This document shows, piece by piece, positions 23,115 to 35,543 of a stretch of DNA of 64,000 nt (the stretch's first letter is position 1; each line of letters begins with the position of its first letter). The stretch spans positions 55,785,372 to 55,849,371 of the forward strand of contig JBCFYV010000001.1 in NCBI GenBank assembly GCA_039000515.1. Direction: 5' to 3'. Below the pieces are notes generated by a model, which saw nothing but the letters and a program-made list of their open reading frames with translations, was not told the origin of the DNA and did no database searches. Origin of the DNA: Timema cristinae (lineage: Eukaryota; Arthropoda; Insecta; Phasmatodea; Timematidae). The position numbers and the translations under genes are program-made.

Positions 23115-23580
23115 ACTAATGTAATAATTACGTTGATGGGTTACGGATGAAGAAGTTTGAATTTAGAGAAAATGTACCCGCATTGAGTGAAGAGCAAATC
23201 CACCGTCATTCCCCCTGACCGGAATCGCCCCATCATCGGTGGTCTTGTCTATAGCGAGAGTAACGGTGACCTGGTGGTCTAAGTGGTAAGGTGTCAGACT
23301 TAGTGCTGGCGGCCGGGTTCAATTCTCGGTCCCGGCACAGATTTATCTGATTTCCAAACCCTTCCTTCACCTCTGACAAACATCTTGTGAATGTGGGGAA
23401 TGCCAGGCCTCCATCGTGGTTCGGATTCCACGTTAAACTGTAGGTTCTCCATTTCACCTCACAATCACCCTACCATTACACATTAGCGTAGTGACGTATA
23501 ACCCGAATGGGTAGTAAGACGCGGTGCTAATAATAATATAGTGAGAGTAGCGCCTTAGACCATTCAGCCACCGAATCGGA
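23115..23580 (-). repeat. SINE B copy (minus), split by a SINE A insertion
   Basis: Read on the minus strand, the head lies at 23538-23580 (GTGGCTGAATGGTCTAAGGC, a Leu/Ser-tRNA-like A box). The body continues at 23250-23115, with GGGTACATTTTCTCTAAATT. The two parts are separated by SINE A at 23265-23537. Confidence 0.6.
23265..23537 (+). repeat. SINE A (tRNA-derived), nested in SINE B
   Basis: Head GGTGACCTGGTGGTCTAAGT supplies a pol III A box (TGGTCTAAGTGG) and GGTTCAATTCT a B box. The body contains ATTTATCTGATTTCCAAACC and AATGCCAGGCCTCCATCGTG. The tail carries ACCCGAATGGGTAGTAAGAC and ends in (TAA)n. Flanking direct repeats ATAGCGAGAGTAAC (23251-23264) and ATAGTGAGAGTAGC (23538-23551) are a diverged target-site duplication. 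Confidence 0.85.
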
Positions 23581-24230
23581 CACTAACAATATTACTGAGG
23601 CGTACAATATTGTTCTTTTAATTCGTTACACCGAACAAGTGTGTTAAGAACGTACACGAGACCTTAGAGTTAATTAATTGATCATTTCAGAGCTACGCCG
23701 TTCCAGTTTATGGTCGCCATTACTGTTCTGTGTGAACGGGAGTTAAAGGCTGTATTTGAACTCCACGTGTCTCTCTAGGGCACAGTTACCCAGAAGCCAC
23801 TGCTCTACCATCCCATGCCCAACCCATTTTATGATCGTGTTGGGCTGACTCTTCGCACGTACTTAGAGTTGGGAGAAGAGAAGTACTTTCTATTCACTAT
23901 GTTTTATGTATTGGTTTGTATTTGAAGATTTTTACTTCTCCTTTTGAAAAATTTTGTTTGTATTTAAGAGTATTTAAAGTGCGCTGTTTTGAATAAACTA
24001 ATATCTACAAACGAGCTACACACTAGCTAAATATTATATTAATTAATTCATACCCATTTAGGTGGACACATAATCTAAGGCGTCAGTCTCCCTCTATGGA
24101 CTGGACTGCTGATGACCCTATTATAATCCCATTAGGGTGCATTGAGGGTGTGATTCTAAAATTATTTTACACTTTTATACAAGGAAATGTGGTCTAATTT
24201 ATCTCACTTTTCAACTTTCTCATACCTGCT
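23581..24230. other. Non-coding; weak tRNA-like SINE head at about 24060-24130
   Basis: ACATAATCTAAGGCGTCAGT followed by ACTGGACTGCTGATGA resembles the SINE B2 head found at 24231. Otherwise AT-rich with no gene. Confidence 0.4.
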
Positions 24231-24446
24231 TCAGTGGCTGCATGGTATAAGGCGTCACTTTCCAATAGACTAGATAGACGATAATGAGGAAGTCAGGACT
24301 TGATCCAGGTCTGATGTACTGGAACAGTTTTATCTTCTACCACCACGCAAATGCAAATAAACGTCCCCTAAATTCAACCTTTTTAATCCCTGAATGATCA
24401 TAATAATTGGTACATAGATGTGTAGCCCTAACGGGTAGCAATCCCC
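24231..24446 (+). repeat. SINE B copy with Leu/Ser-tRNA-like head (B2)
   Basis: Head CAGTGGCTGCATGGTATAAG then GCGTCA, and a degenerate B box GACTTGATCC. The body from about 24325 (TCTTCTACCACCACGCAAAT) aligns with the SINE B body at 28565-28819 in reverse complement. The tail is CCCTAACGGGTAGCAA. Confidence 0.6.
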
Positions 24447-24841
24447 GGGGACAGAAAACAACCTTCGTACAACCCACATTAGCGCCATCAGTACACCTGA
24501 ATACATCCTGAAATAATAGAGATCGTGGTGATAATAAAATAAAAAGTTAATCGTCAATTTTTCGGCTATAACAGTAATCAAACATGGGACACTTGAGTCA
24601 GTTAAATCCACTACCAATTTAGTTAAGGTGTATGATAAACACATAATTATTTGCTTCACGAGTGTAATAAAGTAGGGAATAAACCTTCAGGTGTTTGAAC
24701 ACCGTTTCTGGTAACTGGTAAACTTATATCGACTAAACTAGAACTCAAACCCAAGATCTCTCAACAGTAGATTTGTTTCTATCTTTAAATTTCACACTCG
24801 AGTTACTAATGAATTAATCTAAGAGTCACTAATGAGCCGAG
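24447..24841. other. Non-coding, nothing recognised
   Basis: No supported gene or repeat. Confidence 0.4.
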
Positions 24842-25075
24842 TAGTTTCAAAGAAAATGTACCCGCATTAACGTGGAGAAAATACGTGAATACCATGGTGA
24901 AAAAAACGCATGTTGGAAACCTCCCCTAGCGGACCCTGCCCACATTATTAACCTTATCTTCTCGTACCAGTGGTTAAACGGTATCAAGCGTCAGGTCACA
25001 ACGGACTGGACTACTAGTCATGAGGATAGAGGGAGCCCCAGAGTAGCATTCCCATGGATTTCACAACCCCTTGTA
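24842..25075. repeat. SINE B fragments (body, minus; B2-like head, plus)
   Basis: AAAATGTACCCGCATTAACG at 24855 matches the SINE B body in minus orientation. CAGTGGTTAAACGGTATCAA then GCGTCAGG at 24969 resembles the B2 head. Both are degraded. Confidence 0.45.
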
Positions 25076-27419
25076 ATTTTAGTGTGGGCTCATTTATACC
25101 AATCTACTTCTCTACTTATTATCACTTAGAGTTAGTCATTAATAACATTTTAAGGTAACTTATTTATATATACACGTACGTATATTTTAAGATTCCCATT
25201 CCTTACTGCTTTGCCAGAGTCTTTAAGTGCGCAACAGTTTTATTCACTAGTTTAATATTAGTTCTTATTATTTATCAATTACTTTAGAAATCTATCTGAG
25301 AACAGCACATAAAATATCAAATAAACTCCTACACCAAGGATTTTAGCGTCTGGGTTTGAAAACAATCTCAACCTAATATATTAAATTTTTTTATCAAATA
25401 ATTTGTAGGATCAAGATCGGATATTTTCACTTACAAAAGGATTTAAACCAAAAGAGAAACAGCCTTCATAGCTATCTCAACGTTAGAGTTCTTTAGCAAT
25501 CTTTAATAACCCGAGTTCAAATACCATCCATTTTTAGCGGGGTTGCTTTTTCCCATGGGTGGTTTTACATCCTATCCCCAGATAAAGTGAGGAGCTTACT
25601 GAAAAAAGGGCCTTAGGATAAGGCTCTTTTTGCTTCAATCATCTCTTTTGATTATTTAGAGTATGAAGTCATTGACTTTCAAATTTCATGATGATATCTT
25701 TAAACTGAGCTAGTTATGGGACTTTTTGTAAAGTAATGTTGGCACAATTTTCCATTGCCAGCGGATCCCAGCCAAGCCAGATGTGATCAGGCTATGTTGG
25801 TGAAGAACTGATGTGTTTTTAATAGTGCTTATTAACTGTTATAGTGATAATATAAGGTAAATCTTAATATTTGAAAGCTTGAAAATGGAAGTGGACTATG
25901 ATTTTAGTGACACAGTTTGTCTGAGTATGACTGTGACTTAGTAGGCGTAGACCTAAAATAACAAGAAACATAACTAAGGTAGAAAAAGGACATTAGACCT
26001 GGTAATTGGCCTAGAAATGTTTCACAATAATTGGAGTACTGTAAATAAATAACATTTAGGTTTAAAAAAATGTTTTATTAAAGTTGTTTACTGGAACATA
26101 ATAGCTTGATGTAAGAAGGGTCTAGTTAAAGCTTTTGTCATATATTTATTTCGCAAATACTAATTTATCTAATCAATAAGTAATTATGTTGGTAGGTAAA
26201 AAATAAATCAGATGTTTATAAAATAATATACATAGTAAAATTATCTTTTGCTTAAAAGCAATGCAAATCAATCGTTTTCTTTGGCTTTAATTTTCTCAGA
26301 ACATTGACTTTGCACTAAGGCCTTTTTTTTTTGCAGCAAGCTCCTCAATTCTTATATATTCCTTTAAACTCCGCCTTTTGAACTGTGTCCTTAGTTTCGT
26401 TATTGTGATTATCAGATACGCCGGACTGGTTGTAAGGTTCAATGAAACATTGCCCACACACACAAATATTAAAGTGAATGCAGACAAATTTATAGCTAAA
26501 CTATATATGTTTGCTTATTTCATCACAACATTTAATACAGATTAGTTAATCAACATATTTTATTTAGATCATCAATTTAAGCTTTCAGCCTAACCTATTA
26601 AAATAATACAGGAGTAATAAAACCTAATTTACTTAGTCAGTTTGTAAGCTAATTAACCTACGTGGACAACAGTATTTACTCTACACACCTATTCAATACA
26701 TGTTTTTTGTTTAAAATCTCACACACTCCCATATAGCATGTGTAAGGCCATTGTAATAAAATAACGTTTCCTTTTTTTTTCGACAGTAATCTCGCATAGT
26801 TCGTCAAACACGTTAGCACGGGGGAAAGTATTGTCTGCGGCAATAATGAGACTGGGTGGTCGGAGATGATTGTGAGGGTAGAGCTTGTAACTAATCAAGG
26901 GATGCTGGTATCACGTTGTTTAAAACCTAAAATGTCACGTACTGCGTGAAAGTATCGCTCTGTTTACACCCACAAATTCTAATTACACACGTAATTGCAA
27001 CAAAAAAATTAATTGGTTTTCAAACAGCACGTTTCGGTCATTGGTTTAGAAGCTGTTCTTTTTATTGGCTTTTCAAAGACTATATTTAGGGAAAATTGGC
27101 TTTGATGATAAGCCAATTGAAATGTGAACATTTGTATGCAGTGATAAAAAGCTGAAGGCTAAATCAAATTTTATTAATTTGGATTGATACATAGCTTATT
27201 AACATGACCTTGATCGACAAGATGCTGAGTGACATAATTTTCTTGGATATAGAAATAAGATGGCATTATGTCAATTATAACCAATTTTTTTAACAATGTA
27301 TCTCAATACACATTCATGTTATACCCTAAGCTTATGTAGTACTAAAAACGTATGATTTCACAGAAAGAGGTAAAATGAACCTAAACGGAGGATTATTTAT
27401 CTAATAAATCTCCCCGAAT
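25076..27419. other. Non-coding, nothing recognised
   Basis: AT-rich, no gene. 26800-26960 is less AT-rich and could be conserved non-coding DNA; only comparison with related genomes could show that. Confidence 0.4.
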
Positions 27420-27432
27420 TGTTATCAAAAAA

Positions 27433-27728
27433 TGGTGACCAGGTGGTCAGAGTGTCAGATTTCTGTGCTGCAGATCCAGGGTTCAACCTTTGGTCTCATC
27501 ACAGATTTATCTGATTACCTAACCTTTAATTCACCTCTGACCAGACGTGTGTTAAAAACAACTTGTGAATGTGAGGAATGCTAGGCCTCCACCGTGGATC
27601 GGATTCCACGTTTAAACTGTAGGTCCTTCATTTCATCTCACAATCACCCTACCATCACACATTAGCGTAAGTGCGTATAACCCGAACGGTTAGTAAGACG
27701 CGGTGCTAATAATAATAATAATTATAAA
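27433..27728 (+). repeat. SINE A copy with target-site duplication
   Basis: TGGTGACCAGGTGGTCAGAG head, then TTTATCTGATTACCTAACC, GTATAACCCGAACGGTTAGT and a (TAA)n end. Flanked by the 11-bp direct repeat TGTTATCAAAA at 27420-27430 and 27729-27739. Confidence 0.88.
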
Positions 27729-27739
27729 TGTTATCAAAA

Positions 27740-28339
27740 GGACTTATTGTTCTAATTTTAGAATGCAGATTAATGAAACAGGATAAATACAATATTTAAG
27801 AAATTTGACCTATTAAAGTATTTTTTAACGTAATACATAGCATAGTTATATAAACTAATTTAGAAATACTACTCTGAATAATATAGGCGATGGTGGCATT
27901 CCGGAGGAGAATAAACAATTAAGTATAAATCTAATTGTTAACTAAAATTAACATTTTGTTGCCAGAATTTTCTACTAATTTAATAATTTATATTTTCTAT
28001 ATAACCTATATACATCAGTAAACAACTTAAAAACTAATTTGATTCCAAACCATAGCTCCCAGTAGCTCGATCCATCACTATCCCATTTCATCGATGTCAA
28101 GGGTGCAAACCAAAAACAAACAACAACAAAAAATGGTATTCTGAAACTCAAACTCAGAAGCCCCCAGTTACATTTTTGGGAAGTTGGTTGAAGTGAATTT
28201 GATACAATTATATTTACATTATTAACTTATTTATTCAATAAAATTGTTTCAGTTATGTACCGCTAAAATAATTACGTTAACTTATTACTATATATAGTTT
28301 ATTTTTAATTAAATGTTAGCAATTTTATTTTACACATCT
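27740..28339. other. Non-coding, nothing recognised
   Basis: AT-rich, no open frame or repeat recognised. Confidence 0.45.
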
Positions 28340-28545
28340 ATTATAAAACTCGGACTATCTCTTTGATCTCGTGATCAGAGTTACTGGCCATGAATTCCAA
28401 AATCCCGGGTTCGATCCGTGGAAACTCCAGAATATTTTTTAAAAGTGGGTCTGGAACAGGTTTGAGCTCAGCCTTGTGAGGACAAATTACAATCTACTTG
28501 AATAAATATAGTGGTGGATCTGATCTAGAAAACTGAAATTAATGG
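28340..28545 (+). repeat. tRNA-derived SINE-like element, third head type
   Basis: A consensus B box (GGTTCGATCC, near 28410) and a degenerate A box (TGATCTCGTGATCAGAGT, near 28362) have tRNA-like spacing. The body with GGTCTGGAACAGGTTTGAGC does not match SINE A or B. There is no complete cloverleaf, so this is a SINE or tRNA relic, not a working tRNA gene. Confidence 0.5.
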
Positions 28546-28556
28546 CTGGAGTGTTT

Positions 28557-28819
28557 GTTATAATAATAATATTAGCACCGCGTCTTACTACCCGTTCGGG
28601 CTATACGCTTTAAGTACTAATTGCGCTAATGGATTAGGAATTGGGGAGGTTCGAATTAGAGGAAGTGAACCCGCATTCGCATGGAGGGAGAGTAGAAAAC
28701 CATTTAGGAACCCCCACCATCCCAGTTCACCCGACCGAGATTCGAACCTCGATCTCCCCGTCCTCAGCAGTCGAGCTCAACACGTCTAGCGCGTTAGCCA
28801 ACTACGCCACCGAGGCGGA
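28557..28819 (-). repeat. SINE B copy (reference copy, B1 head)
   Basis: On the minus strand it begins TCCGCCTCGGTGGCGTAGTT then GGCTAACGCGC (A box TGGCGTAGTTGG). B box GGTTCGAATCTC follows, then the body, the tail GCCCGAACGGGTAGTAAGAC and (TAA)n. It is the best-preserved B copy in the window. Confidence 0.82.
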
Positions 28820-28977
28820 TGAGTGTTTGTTGTTGACCACGTAGCACCCACTATCTGCAAATGTTGGCACTATCTTCAGTAACGACGGCAGCTTGCTTAT
28901 TGGCTCACGCCATGATTTTTTTTCCCCAACTAGAGCAGCACTTTATCATTTAAGAAACCCTCATATTCACACAGTCT

Positions 28978-29025
28978 AGTCTATTGCGAGAGTAGCAGCT
29001 TGGACCATGAAGCCGCGGAAGTAGG
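28978..29025 (-). repeat. SINE B head fragment
   Basis: TCTATTGCGAGAGTAGCAGC then TTGGACCATGAAGCCGCGG parallels the B2 head region at 23538-23580. Confidence 0.4.
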
Positions 29026-29379
29026 CAATAATCGTGTAAATCATAATAAACAATTTTTTTATTTAATAGTTTTAAACCAAATTATTAAAATAATTAACAG
29101 ATCTGAAATATTTTTTATTTGTAAATTAAAAAGGATCCTTATATATAATGAAAAACTCTCCTCAAATACCCATTTTGATCTCAATCTTCTGAGCCAATTT
29201 AGATTTTTTATAACTATTTTCAATTTTCTTCGTAAATAAACCCAATTTTAAATAATAATATTATTGATAATTTAAAATAATCTCACAATACCAATTTTGA
29301 ACAAAATCACTAAAGATATTTTTTTTATATTATACTTTACATAAAATACTCATCAATAAACAACTATAATTTGAGGGCA
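29026..29379. other. Non-coding, nothing recognised
   Basis: Very AT-rich with no supported gene. Confidence 0.45.
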
Positions 29380-29570
29380 AGGCTCAAAACTTTAAAAAAA
29401 GTCCTTAGGTATTAACAAAGGACAGACAGTAGGACATGGGGACGGACAGAATTGTAAGTTCTACTTTTTCGGGTTCAAACAAACATACATCATTAAAAAA
29501 TCCTCATGATACCTAGGTCAAAAACTTCACGATTACAATACCTTCTCTCTAAATTACAAAGTAAAAAAAT
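29380..29570 (+). repeat. Diverged second copy of the CAGACAG repeat
   Basis: AAGGACAGACAGTAGGACA, then ACTTTTTCGGGTTCAAAC and a run of ATC/TTC motifs parallel 7882-8020. Confidence 0.4.
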
Positions 29571-30810
29571 TCATAGAAAATTCTTACATACTTTTTTTAT
29601 AAATAAATATCAAATCTTTAAGAATTAGAGAAACTTAACATAATATATATATTATGTTATCCCATATATTAGAAACAAACGAAATAGAGGAAAGGGAATT
29701 TAGTGAAGAAATAACATCATAGATGGTTTATTTATTTACTAAGCTACATTCACACCCAGGCTTCAAAACAATATCCAGTGTGTTAACTGGAAGAGACCTA
29801 GAAAATGGCTTAAACCCCAGTATAAAACCCGTAAACTACCGTCAGCAACAAAATACGCCATTCAAAATAGACCCTTCCGTTTTTAATGACTGGCATGACA
29901 CAGGTAAAGTACTTTTAGACTACAAAACCTCCTCCATTAAATATTACGTCTAAAAATGAATCCATTAAACGCTAAGCTAACACACAAGACGTGAAAACAA
30001 TTACTAGAGTGTGTTGTAGCCGAGTTAAAACTTAATGCCATGTAGGAAAGGACCCCATGCTACGTTCATGTGGAGGTACTAATGGAAATATCTGGGTGAA
30101 AGGTAGCTAGAACATTGTCTTTAAATTAAGCCGTAGAAATCTGGTTTAATACCTCATCTTAACCTCATGTTTTGGGAAGATCATTTTCCACGTCACGATT
30201 TTACAACTTTGCTTTGCTTTATTTTACATGTTACTTTTTCTATAATTTTACATGATTCTATTTCCCTTTTTCATTCTAATTTTAGCCTTACTTTACGGTT
30301 TTTTTTTTTTCTATTTTAATACTCCGTTCAATCTGTTTTATATAGATCCTCTCTCTTGTTACTACTTGAGTATTCTCTATCGAACAACTTTTCCCGGGTT
30401 CAAGCCTGCAGCAAAAGCACTATGTCCTTATTGATCAACCCTCTTCTACGTAGTTAGATAAACAACTCGATTATGAAATTATTCAATGCTCTTTCCCTCG
30501 CAGTATCTGACTCTGTACACTTGCCACTTCCTCTTCTCAAACACCTGCTCTCACTGAAACAACAGTTACCGCATGGTGTACATTTTGAAATATTAACAGG
30601 TCACGAGCTCTGATTTTCCTTTCTGCTTTTCCTTCATTGCTGGAATATAACAGTTCAAGTGTATTCAGCGCTTAGTAGACTCCAACATAAAACGAAGTTT
30701 ATAATTTTAAAACACATTTGTGCCTATATTATTAAGACTCTCAACCATGATTGTATAATCTGACCACATTTTGTGCTATCTATTGAATATTGTATTAAAA
30801 AAATGCCTTC
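29571..30810. other. Non-coding, nothing recognised
   Basis: A 76-codon open frame at 29723-29953 has no recognisable domain and I do not call it a gene. The rest is AT- and T-rich. Confidence 0.4.
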
Positions 30811-30820
30811 GATACGTTTT

Positions 30821-31078
30821 TGGTGACCTGGCGGTCTAGGGGTAAGGTGTTGAACTTCTGTGCTGGCGGCCGGGGTTCAATCTTCGGTCCCGGCATAGAT
30901 TTATCTGATTACCAAACCCTTCATTCACCTCTGACCAGACGTGTATTAATCATAGCTTGTGAATGTGTGGTTCGGATTCCACGTTAGACTGTAGGTCCCC
31001 CGTTTCATCTCACAATCACCCTACCATTACACATTAGCGTAAGTCAGTACAACCCAAACGGGTGGTAAGACGCGGTTC

Positions 31079-31112
<34 letters not shown>
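30821..31112 (+). repeat. SINE A copy with (TAA)n tail
   Basis: TGGTGACCTGGCGGTCTAGG head (A box) and GGTTCAATCTTC (B box), then ATTTATCTGATTACCAAACC. It lacks a short internal block (GGAATGCCAGGCCTCCATCG) present in other copies. The tail CCCAAACGGGTGGTAAGACG leads into about 11 TAA units. A near-perfect direct repeat GATA[C/G]GTTTT flanks it (30811-30820 and 31125-31134). Confidence 0.85.
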
Positions 31113-31113
<1 letters not shown>

Positions 31114-31917
31114 GTATTAATAATGATAGGTTTTCTGTTTCGATCATAAACTTGTATCTAGTGTACACGTTTGTCAGCCGTGAGATGAGCTCCTTTAGAA
31201 CACGAGCCATTTTTATTTCCTTAAAATATGGCCCTTCTTTGTTATGTACTTTTAAAAATAATCTTAATTATCACTTTAAATAATTAAATTAATGTTTCTG
31301 ACATCAACAAGTTTCAAATTTTGAATATACAGGTTTTTTTTTCCTATTTAATTTACACTAGCCCAACAAAGGTTATATTTGGTAAAGACTCATATTATAG
31401 AAAATATGAACAAACAAGCGCAAATTACTTTAAATTAGTTTGTGTAATTAGTTTGGATACATAATAAAGAACCAGGGACCAATAATTAATCTAATAGAGC
31501 TTGTTCTGTAACATATACAATTTTGGGAATTATGTGTTTATTAATTTTTTTTTATAAAGTCCTACAAATTGTAAACCTAATTGTTTTGAATTAATTTTAT
31601 CATATTAAAATAGGTTTTTGCAATCATGTTAACACTATTGTGGTTGTTGAGAAAATTGTGAAAGGATGTAAACTAGTTTTACCACTTTGAAACGTGGTGA
31701 TCTTTGGATCTATAGATCATATTCTTTTCCTAGAATTGTCACGCATCATCGCACCACCATTCACGTTTACAAAGGAGGCTCCTGACTCTTAAGAGACTGA
31801 TAATTACTTACTGTTAGTAAAACTGCGCCTTAAAAAAAAAAGATAGGGAGGCAAACATGTACTTCGCGAGTGCGGGGCACGAACCCAAAGCGTTGGCGTG
31901 GCAACTACGTGCCTCCA
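31113..31917. other. Non-coding, nothing recognised
   Basis: AT-rich, with a G+C-rich short patch at 31860-31917 before a poly(C) run. Confidence 0.4.
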
Positions 31918-32296
31918 CCCCCCCCCCCCCCACCTCACTTCCGTATCTCTCTTTGCCTCTCCTCATCCTCCTTTTTTTGCACTTTCTATTCGAGGTGAAG
32001 ATTTAAATCGGATTTACGGACACTAATGTAACCGTGTCAACCCTTATCTCGCACCCTTCCTCGACAATTTTGTGAGTCCTAATTTGATCATCCCTCCCCT
32101 CTACCCCCTCCACCTAGAAACTCACCCTACTCTTACTCCCATGCAACTTACCCAAACACCGTCCTATTCTCCCTCCTACTATCTAGTGCCTCAATGACCC
32201 CCTTTACCTTCGGCCCAGGATTGAATCTCACCCGAACCTTTGGATAAAGTTTCTACCGATCCCACTGCCCCTTGCCCTCCCCTATCTCTCTCCCTC

Positions 32297-32335
<39 letters not shown>
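31918..32335. repeat. Poly(C)14, pyrimidine-rich block and (CA)18
   Basis: C run at 31918-31931. Then about 350 bases strongly biased to C and T on the + strand, ending in (CA)n at 32299-32335. Extreme strand asymmetry, no open frame. Confidence 0.75.
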
Positions 32336-32339
<4 letters not shown>

Positions 32340-32446
32340 AAAGGAAACCGATCTGTTTTGAAATAAAATAAGTGAAGTATATTGATCTTCTTTCTTTTTA
32401 TATTATGTGGTAGGTCTAGATATCAACCCTTTACACTGTTTGAGCC

Positions 32447-32525
32447 AACTGGCCCCATGGTATAGTGGTCAGTGAACATGGCTACGAGCCTAGAGGTCCC
32501 AGGTTTGATTCCATGCTGGTGACAT
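32447..32525 (+). repeat. tRNA-derived SINE head
   Basis: A box TGGTATAGTGG and B box GGTTTGATTCC at tRNA-like spacing. The acceptor ends and anticodon arm do not pair properly, so it is not a functional tRNA gene. The downstream sequence differs from SINE A and B. Confidence 0.5.
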
Positions 32526-32616
32526 GAGTATATTTCCCTGAAAGGGGAACTACCCCAACGCCCACCAGTGTTTTGTTGATTAAGCTTAATTTAGATTAAA
32601 AAGGTCTTCTAGTTCC

Positions 32617-33424
32617 TCATAATCACCATCATACTCACTATCACCATCATACTCACTATCACCCTCATACTCACTATCACCATCATACTCACTATCACCC
32701 TCATACTCATTATCACCCTCCTACTCACTATAACCCTCATACTCACTATAACCCTCATACTCACTATCACCATCATACTCACTATCACCCTCATACTCAT
32801 TATCACCCTCATATTCACTATAACCCTCATACTCACTATCACCATCATACTCACTATCACCCTCATACTCACTATCACCCTCATACTCACTATAACCCTC
32901 ATACTCAATATTACCATCATACTCACTATCACCATCATACTCACTATCACCATCATACTCACTATCACCCTCATACTCACTATCACCCTCATACTCACTA
33001 TAACCCTCATACTCAATATTACCATCATACTCACTATCACCATCATACTCACTATCACCTCATACTCACTATCACCCTCATACTCACTATAACCCTCATA
33101 CTCAATATTACCATCATACTCACTATCACCATCATACTCACTATCACCCTCATACTCACTATCACCCTCATACTCACTATAACCCTCATACTCAATATTA
33201 CCATCATACTCACTATCACCATCATACTCACTATCACCCTCATACTCACTATAACCCTCATATTCACTATCCCCCTCATACTCACTATCACCATCATACT
33301 CACTATAACCCTCATACTCAATATTACCATCATACTCACTATCACCCTCATACTCACTATAACCCTTATATTCACTATTACCCTCATACTCACTATCCCC
33401 CTCATACTTACTAACACCATCACC
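32617..33424. repeat. 18-bp minisatellite, about 45 copies, with higher-order structure
   Basis: Units of CTCACTATCACC[A/C]TCATA in tandem. Variants with ATTACC or TATAACC recur in blocks: the CAATATT variant lies near 32907, 33014, 33103, 33193 and 33319, spaced 108, 89, 90 and 126 bases. All are multiples of 18 apart from one lost base near 33058. On the minus strand the array is open as a Val-Ile-Val-Ser-Met-Arg-like repeat (32609-33058 and 33055-33423). That follows from the 18-base period and is not evidence of a gene. Confidence 0.93.
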
Positions 33425-34603
33425 TCATCTCATCGGGACATGGAAAGAGTCTCCATGGAAAGGCTGTAATTAGTACACTCGCTCGTCCCTTGCACTACTG
33501 AGCTCCTACGATTGTTGTAACTCGGACGCTCAATATTAATATACTATGGTGTAAGTATAGCTATTAACCCTATCCACGGTTAAAACTGAATAGTGCTCTA
33601 TTTTTATCCACCACAACCTAGGCTCTTTTAACAGGATGACAGTGATGTTGCAACATCAGATGCTTGTATCTTATAAAACACTTTTCTAATGAACATAATT
33701 TGCTTGTGTATAAATCACAATGTTGTAATAATTATATAAATGATGTTAAACTAAAATTTTTTTTTAGCAAGCATAGTCATTTGGAAAGCTACTCTCGTTT
33801 CAAATAATAAAAGAACAGGAGTCTACATTTAAAGGAGTTTAAAAACATGTTTGAGCTAGAATAAATTAACCCAACGCTCAACCGGGGGAAGTAAATAAAG
33901 CGTCTGAATGTTTCTTGAGCGTAAGAGCACTTTCATTTAACCCCTCTTTATAATATATATATATATATAAAAAAAAAGCAGGCAAAGGAATGTTCTTATG
34001 TCGACGCACTAATTAGCATTAGCCTTTAAGAACGCTGGAGGGGTTGGTTGAAAGCTGAACAAGTGTCGGTGTAAAGGGCTTTGAGGGGTGGAACTCTGCA
34101 CTTAATTAAGAATATTCCAGCCTTCTTAAGTCGTCAAATGGAGTGGAACACGCAATGCAAACGTTGGACAAGGTAACTTTCAGTTACTCTCTCTTTTATA
34201 TTATTTTACATAGATACAGAGTCAAGAGGCGCTTGAGTTGGGAAACGATATACATCACATTAGAGCAATATTATTTTATTTGGTTTTATTCATATGCTCA
34301 AATTATTTTAGTAGACACCTGGGAGAATTATTTGGTTCGTCTAGTATGGTTTACGCTGATGGAAAAGTCTCAGTTCGATTTCCGACCGGATGTAGAATAT
34401 TCAGAATGTATTTTCCTAAATGGTTTCCCTGTTTCTATTCAAACAAATGCATATTTTTTTCTTCTAATCTTTACTTTCATGATTCTTTACTTATAAGTTG
34501 AAATAAAATATTGATAGCCTAGGCCTTAGACGAATATTAAAACACGGCAAGAAAAAATAATAGTATTTTATACGGAGCAGCCTAAAAATTATTCTCCTAA
34601 TGG

Positions 34604-34606
<3 letters not shown>
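33425..34606. other. Non-coding with short (AT)n at about 33952-33969
   Basis: No gene recognised. Overlapping open frames at 34143-34501 have AT-driven composition and no domain. Confidence 0.4.

Positions 34607-34644
<38 letters not shown>
34607..34644. repeat. (AT)19 microsatellite
   Basis: Uninterrupted AT dinucleotides. Confidence 0.92.
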
Positions 34645-34648
<4 letters not shown>

Positions 34649-35543
34649 TTATTCAGAGATACATCTTCGTCTAAGAGTATTAAGCTTGAATTTATTATAA
34701 AAATTATTTCTCAGATTAAATTCACTACTTTTTAAAATTGCACTGGATTTTAAACACACTGGAGTAGCATTGGCTCTCAAAGACAAATATCTGCTGTTCG
34801 ATTCTTGATAATGTTTTTTTTCATTTTTCACTCAAAATAATTTAATACTTACAGTTGACTATTTCTACACTAAACCGTCTATTCCATAAAGTATGTGGTG
34901 GACATCCTATATAGAGAATATTTCCAAAATTAAAACTGGTTCTAAGAACGTTCTTATTCCAAGAGGTCAAAAGTATAAAAAAGGAGATTTACACGAAATG
35001 ATAAAGAGGTCGTCGCAGTGAATTTCAATTAAAATGGCTCCGTCAGTCTGAAAGGTACGGGAAAGTAAGGCCATTATAAATTAATAAAGAAGGGTTATTA
35101 CTAATAAAAAATGTTCTATTTTATTTTTCACGTGATATAAATTTGGGTAGCAAAACGGTTAATGACAGTAAAACAAAACTAATATGTTCTTTCTAAAGTA
35201 CAATTAAGGTTTCATTATTTTACTCTACTTGTTTCAGTGCATCTAATTTAGTGTTTTATAGGGGTTGTACAAGTAATTGAAAATTCTGAGTTCAAGTTGA
35301 GTTATAGTCGCTGCTTAAGCTCGACTCAAAGATTTTTACAAAATTTGAAAAATTTTAGTATTTGAAATTCTTTATCTTTTTTGAAAATACCTAGTTAAAT
35401 TAATTTCATTCAATTATAAGATATAATTTCATAACAGATAGAGTAATTTAATATTTACTTTTGTATAGTAAAATATTTTACAACTATATTAAATTTATTT
35501 AAGAATTTGAATTTGCGTGACAACATTTTTTCACGAAAAATAA
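34645..35543. other. Non-coding, nothing recognised
   Basis: AT-rich, no supported gene. Confidence 0.45.

Noticed and set aside
32447..32525. Functional tRNA gene
   Set aside because: A and B boxes are present, but the anticodon arm closes on a three-base loop and the acceptor ends do not pair.
32609..33423. Minus-strand open frames of 149 and 122 codons with a VIVSMR-type repeat
   Set aside because: They arise because an 18-base repeat without a stop codon is open in that frame; there is no start context, domain or non-repeat sequence.
34143..34501. Overlapping open frames of 117 and 87 codons
   Set aside because: Two frames open over the same AT-rich DNA, neither with a motif.
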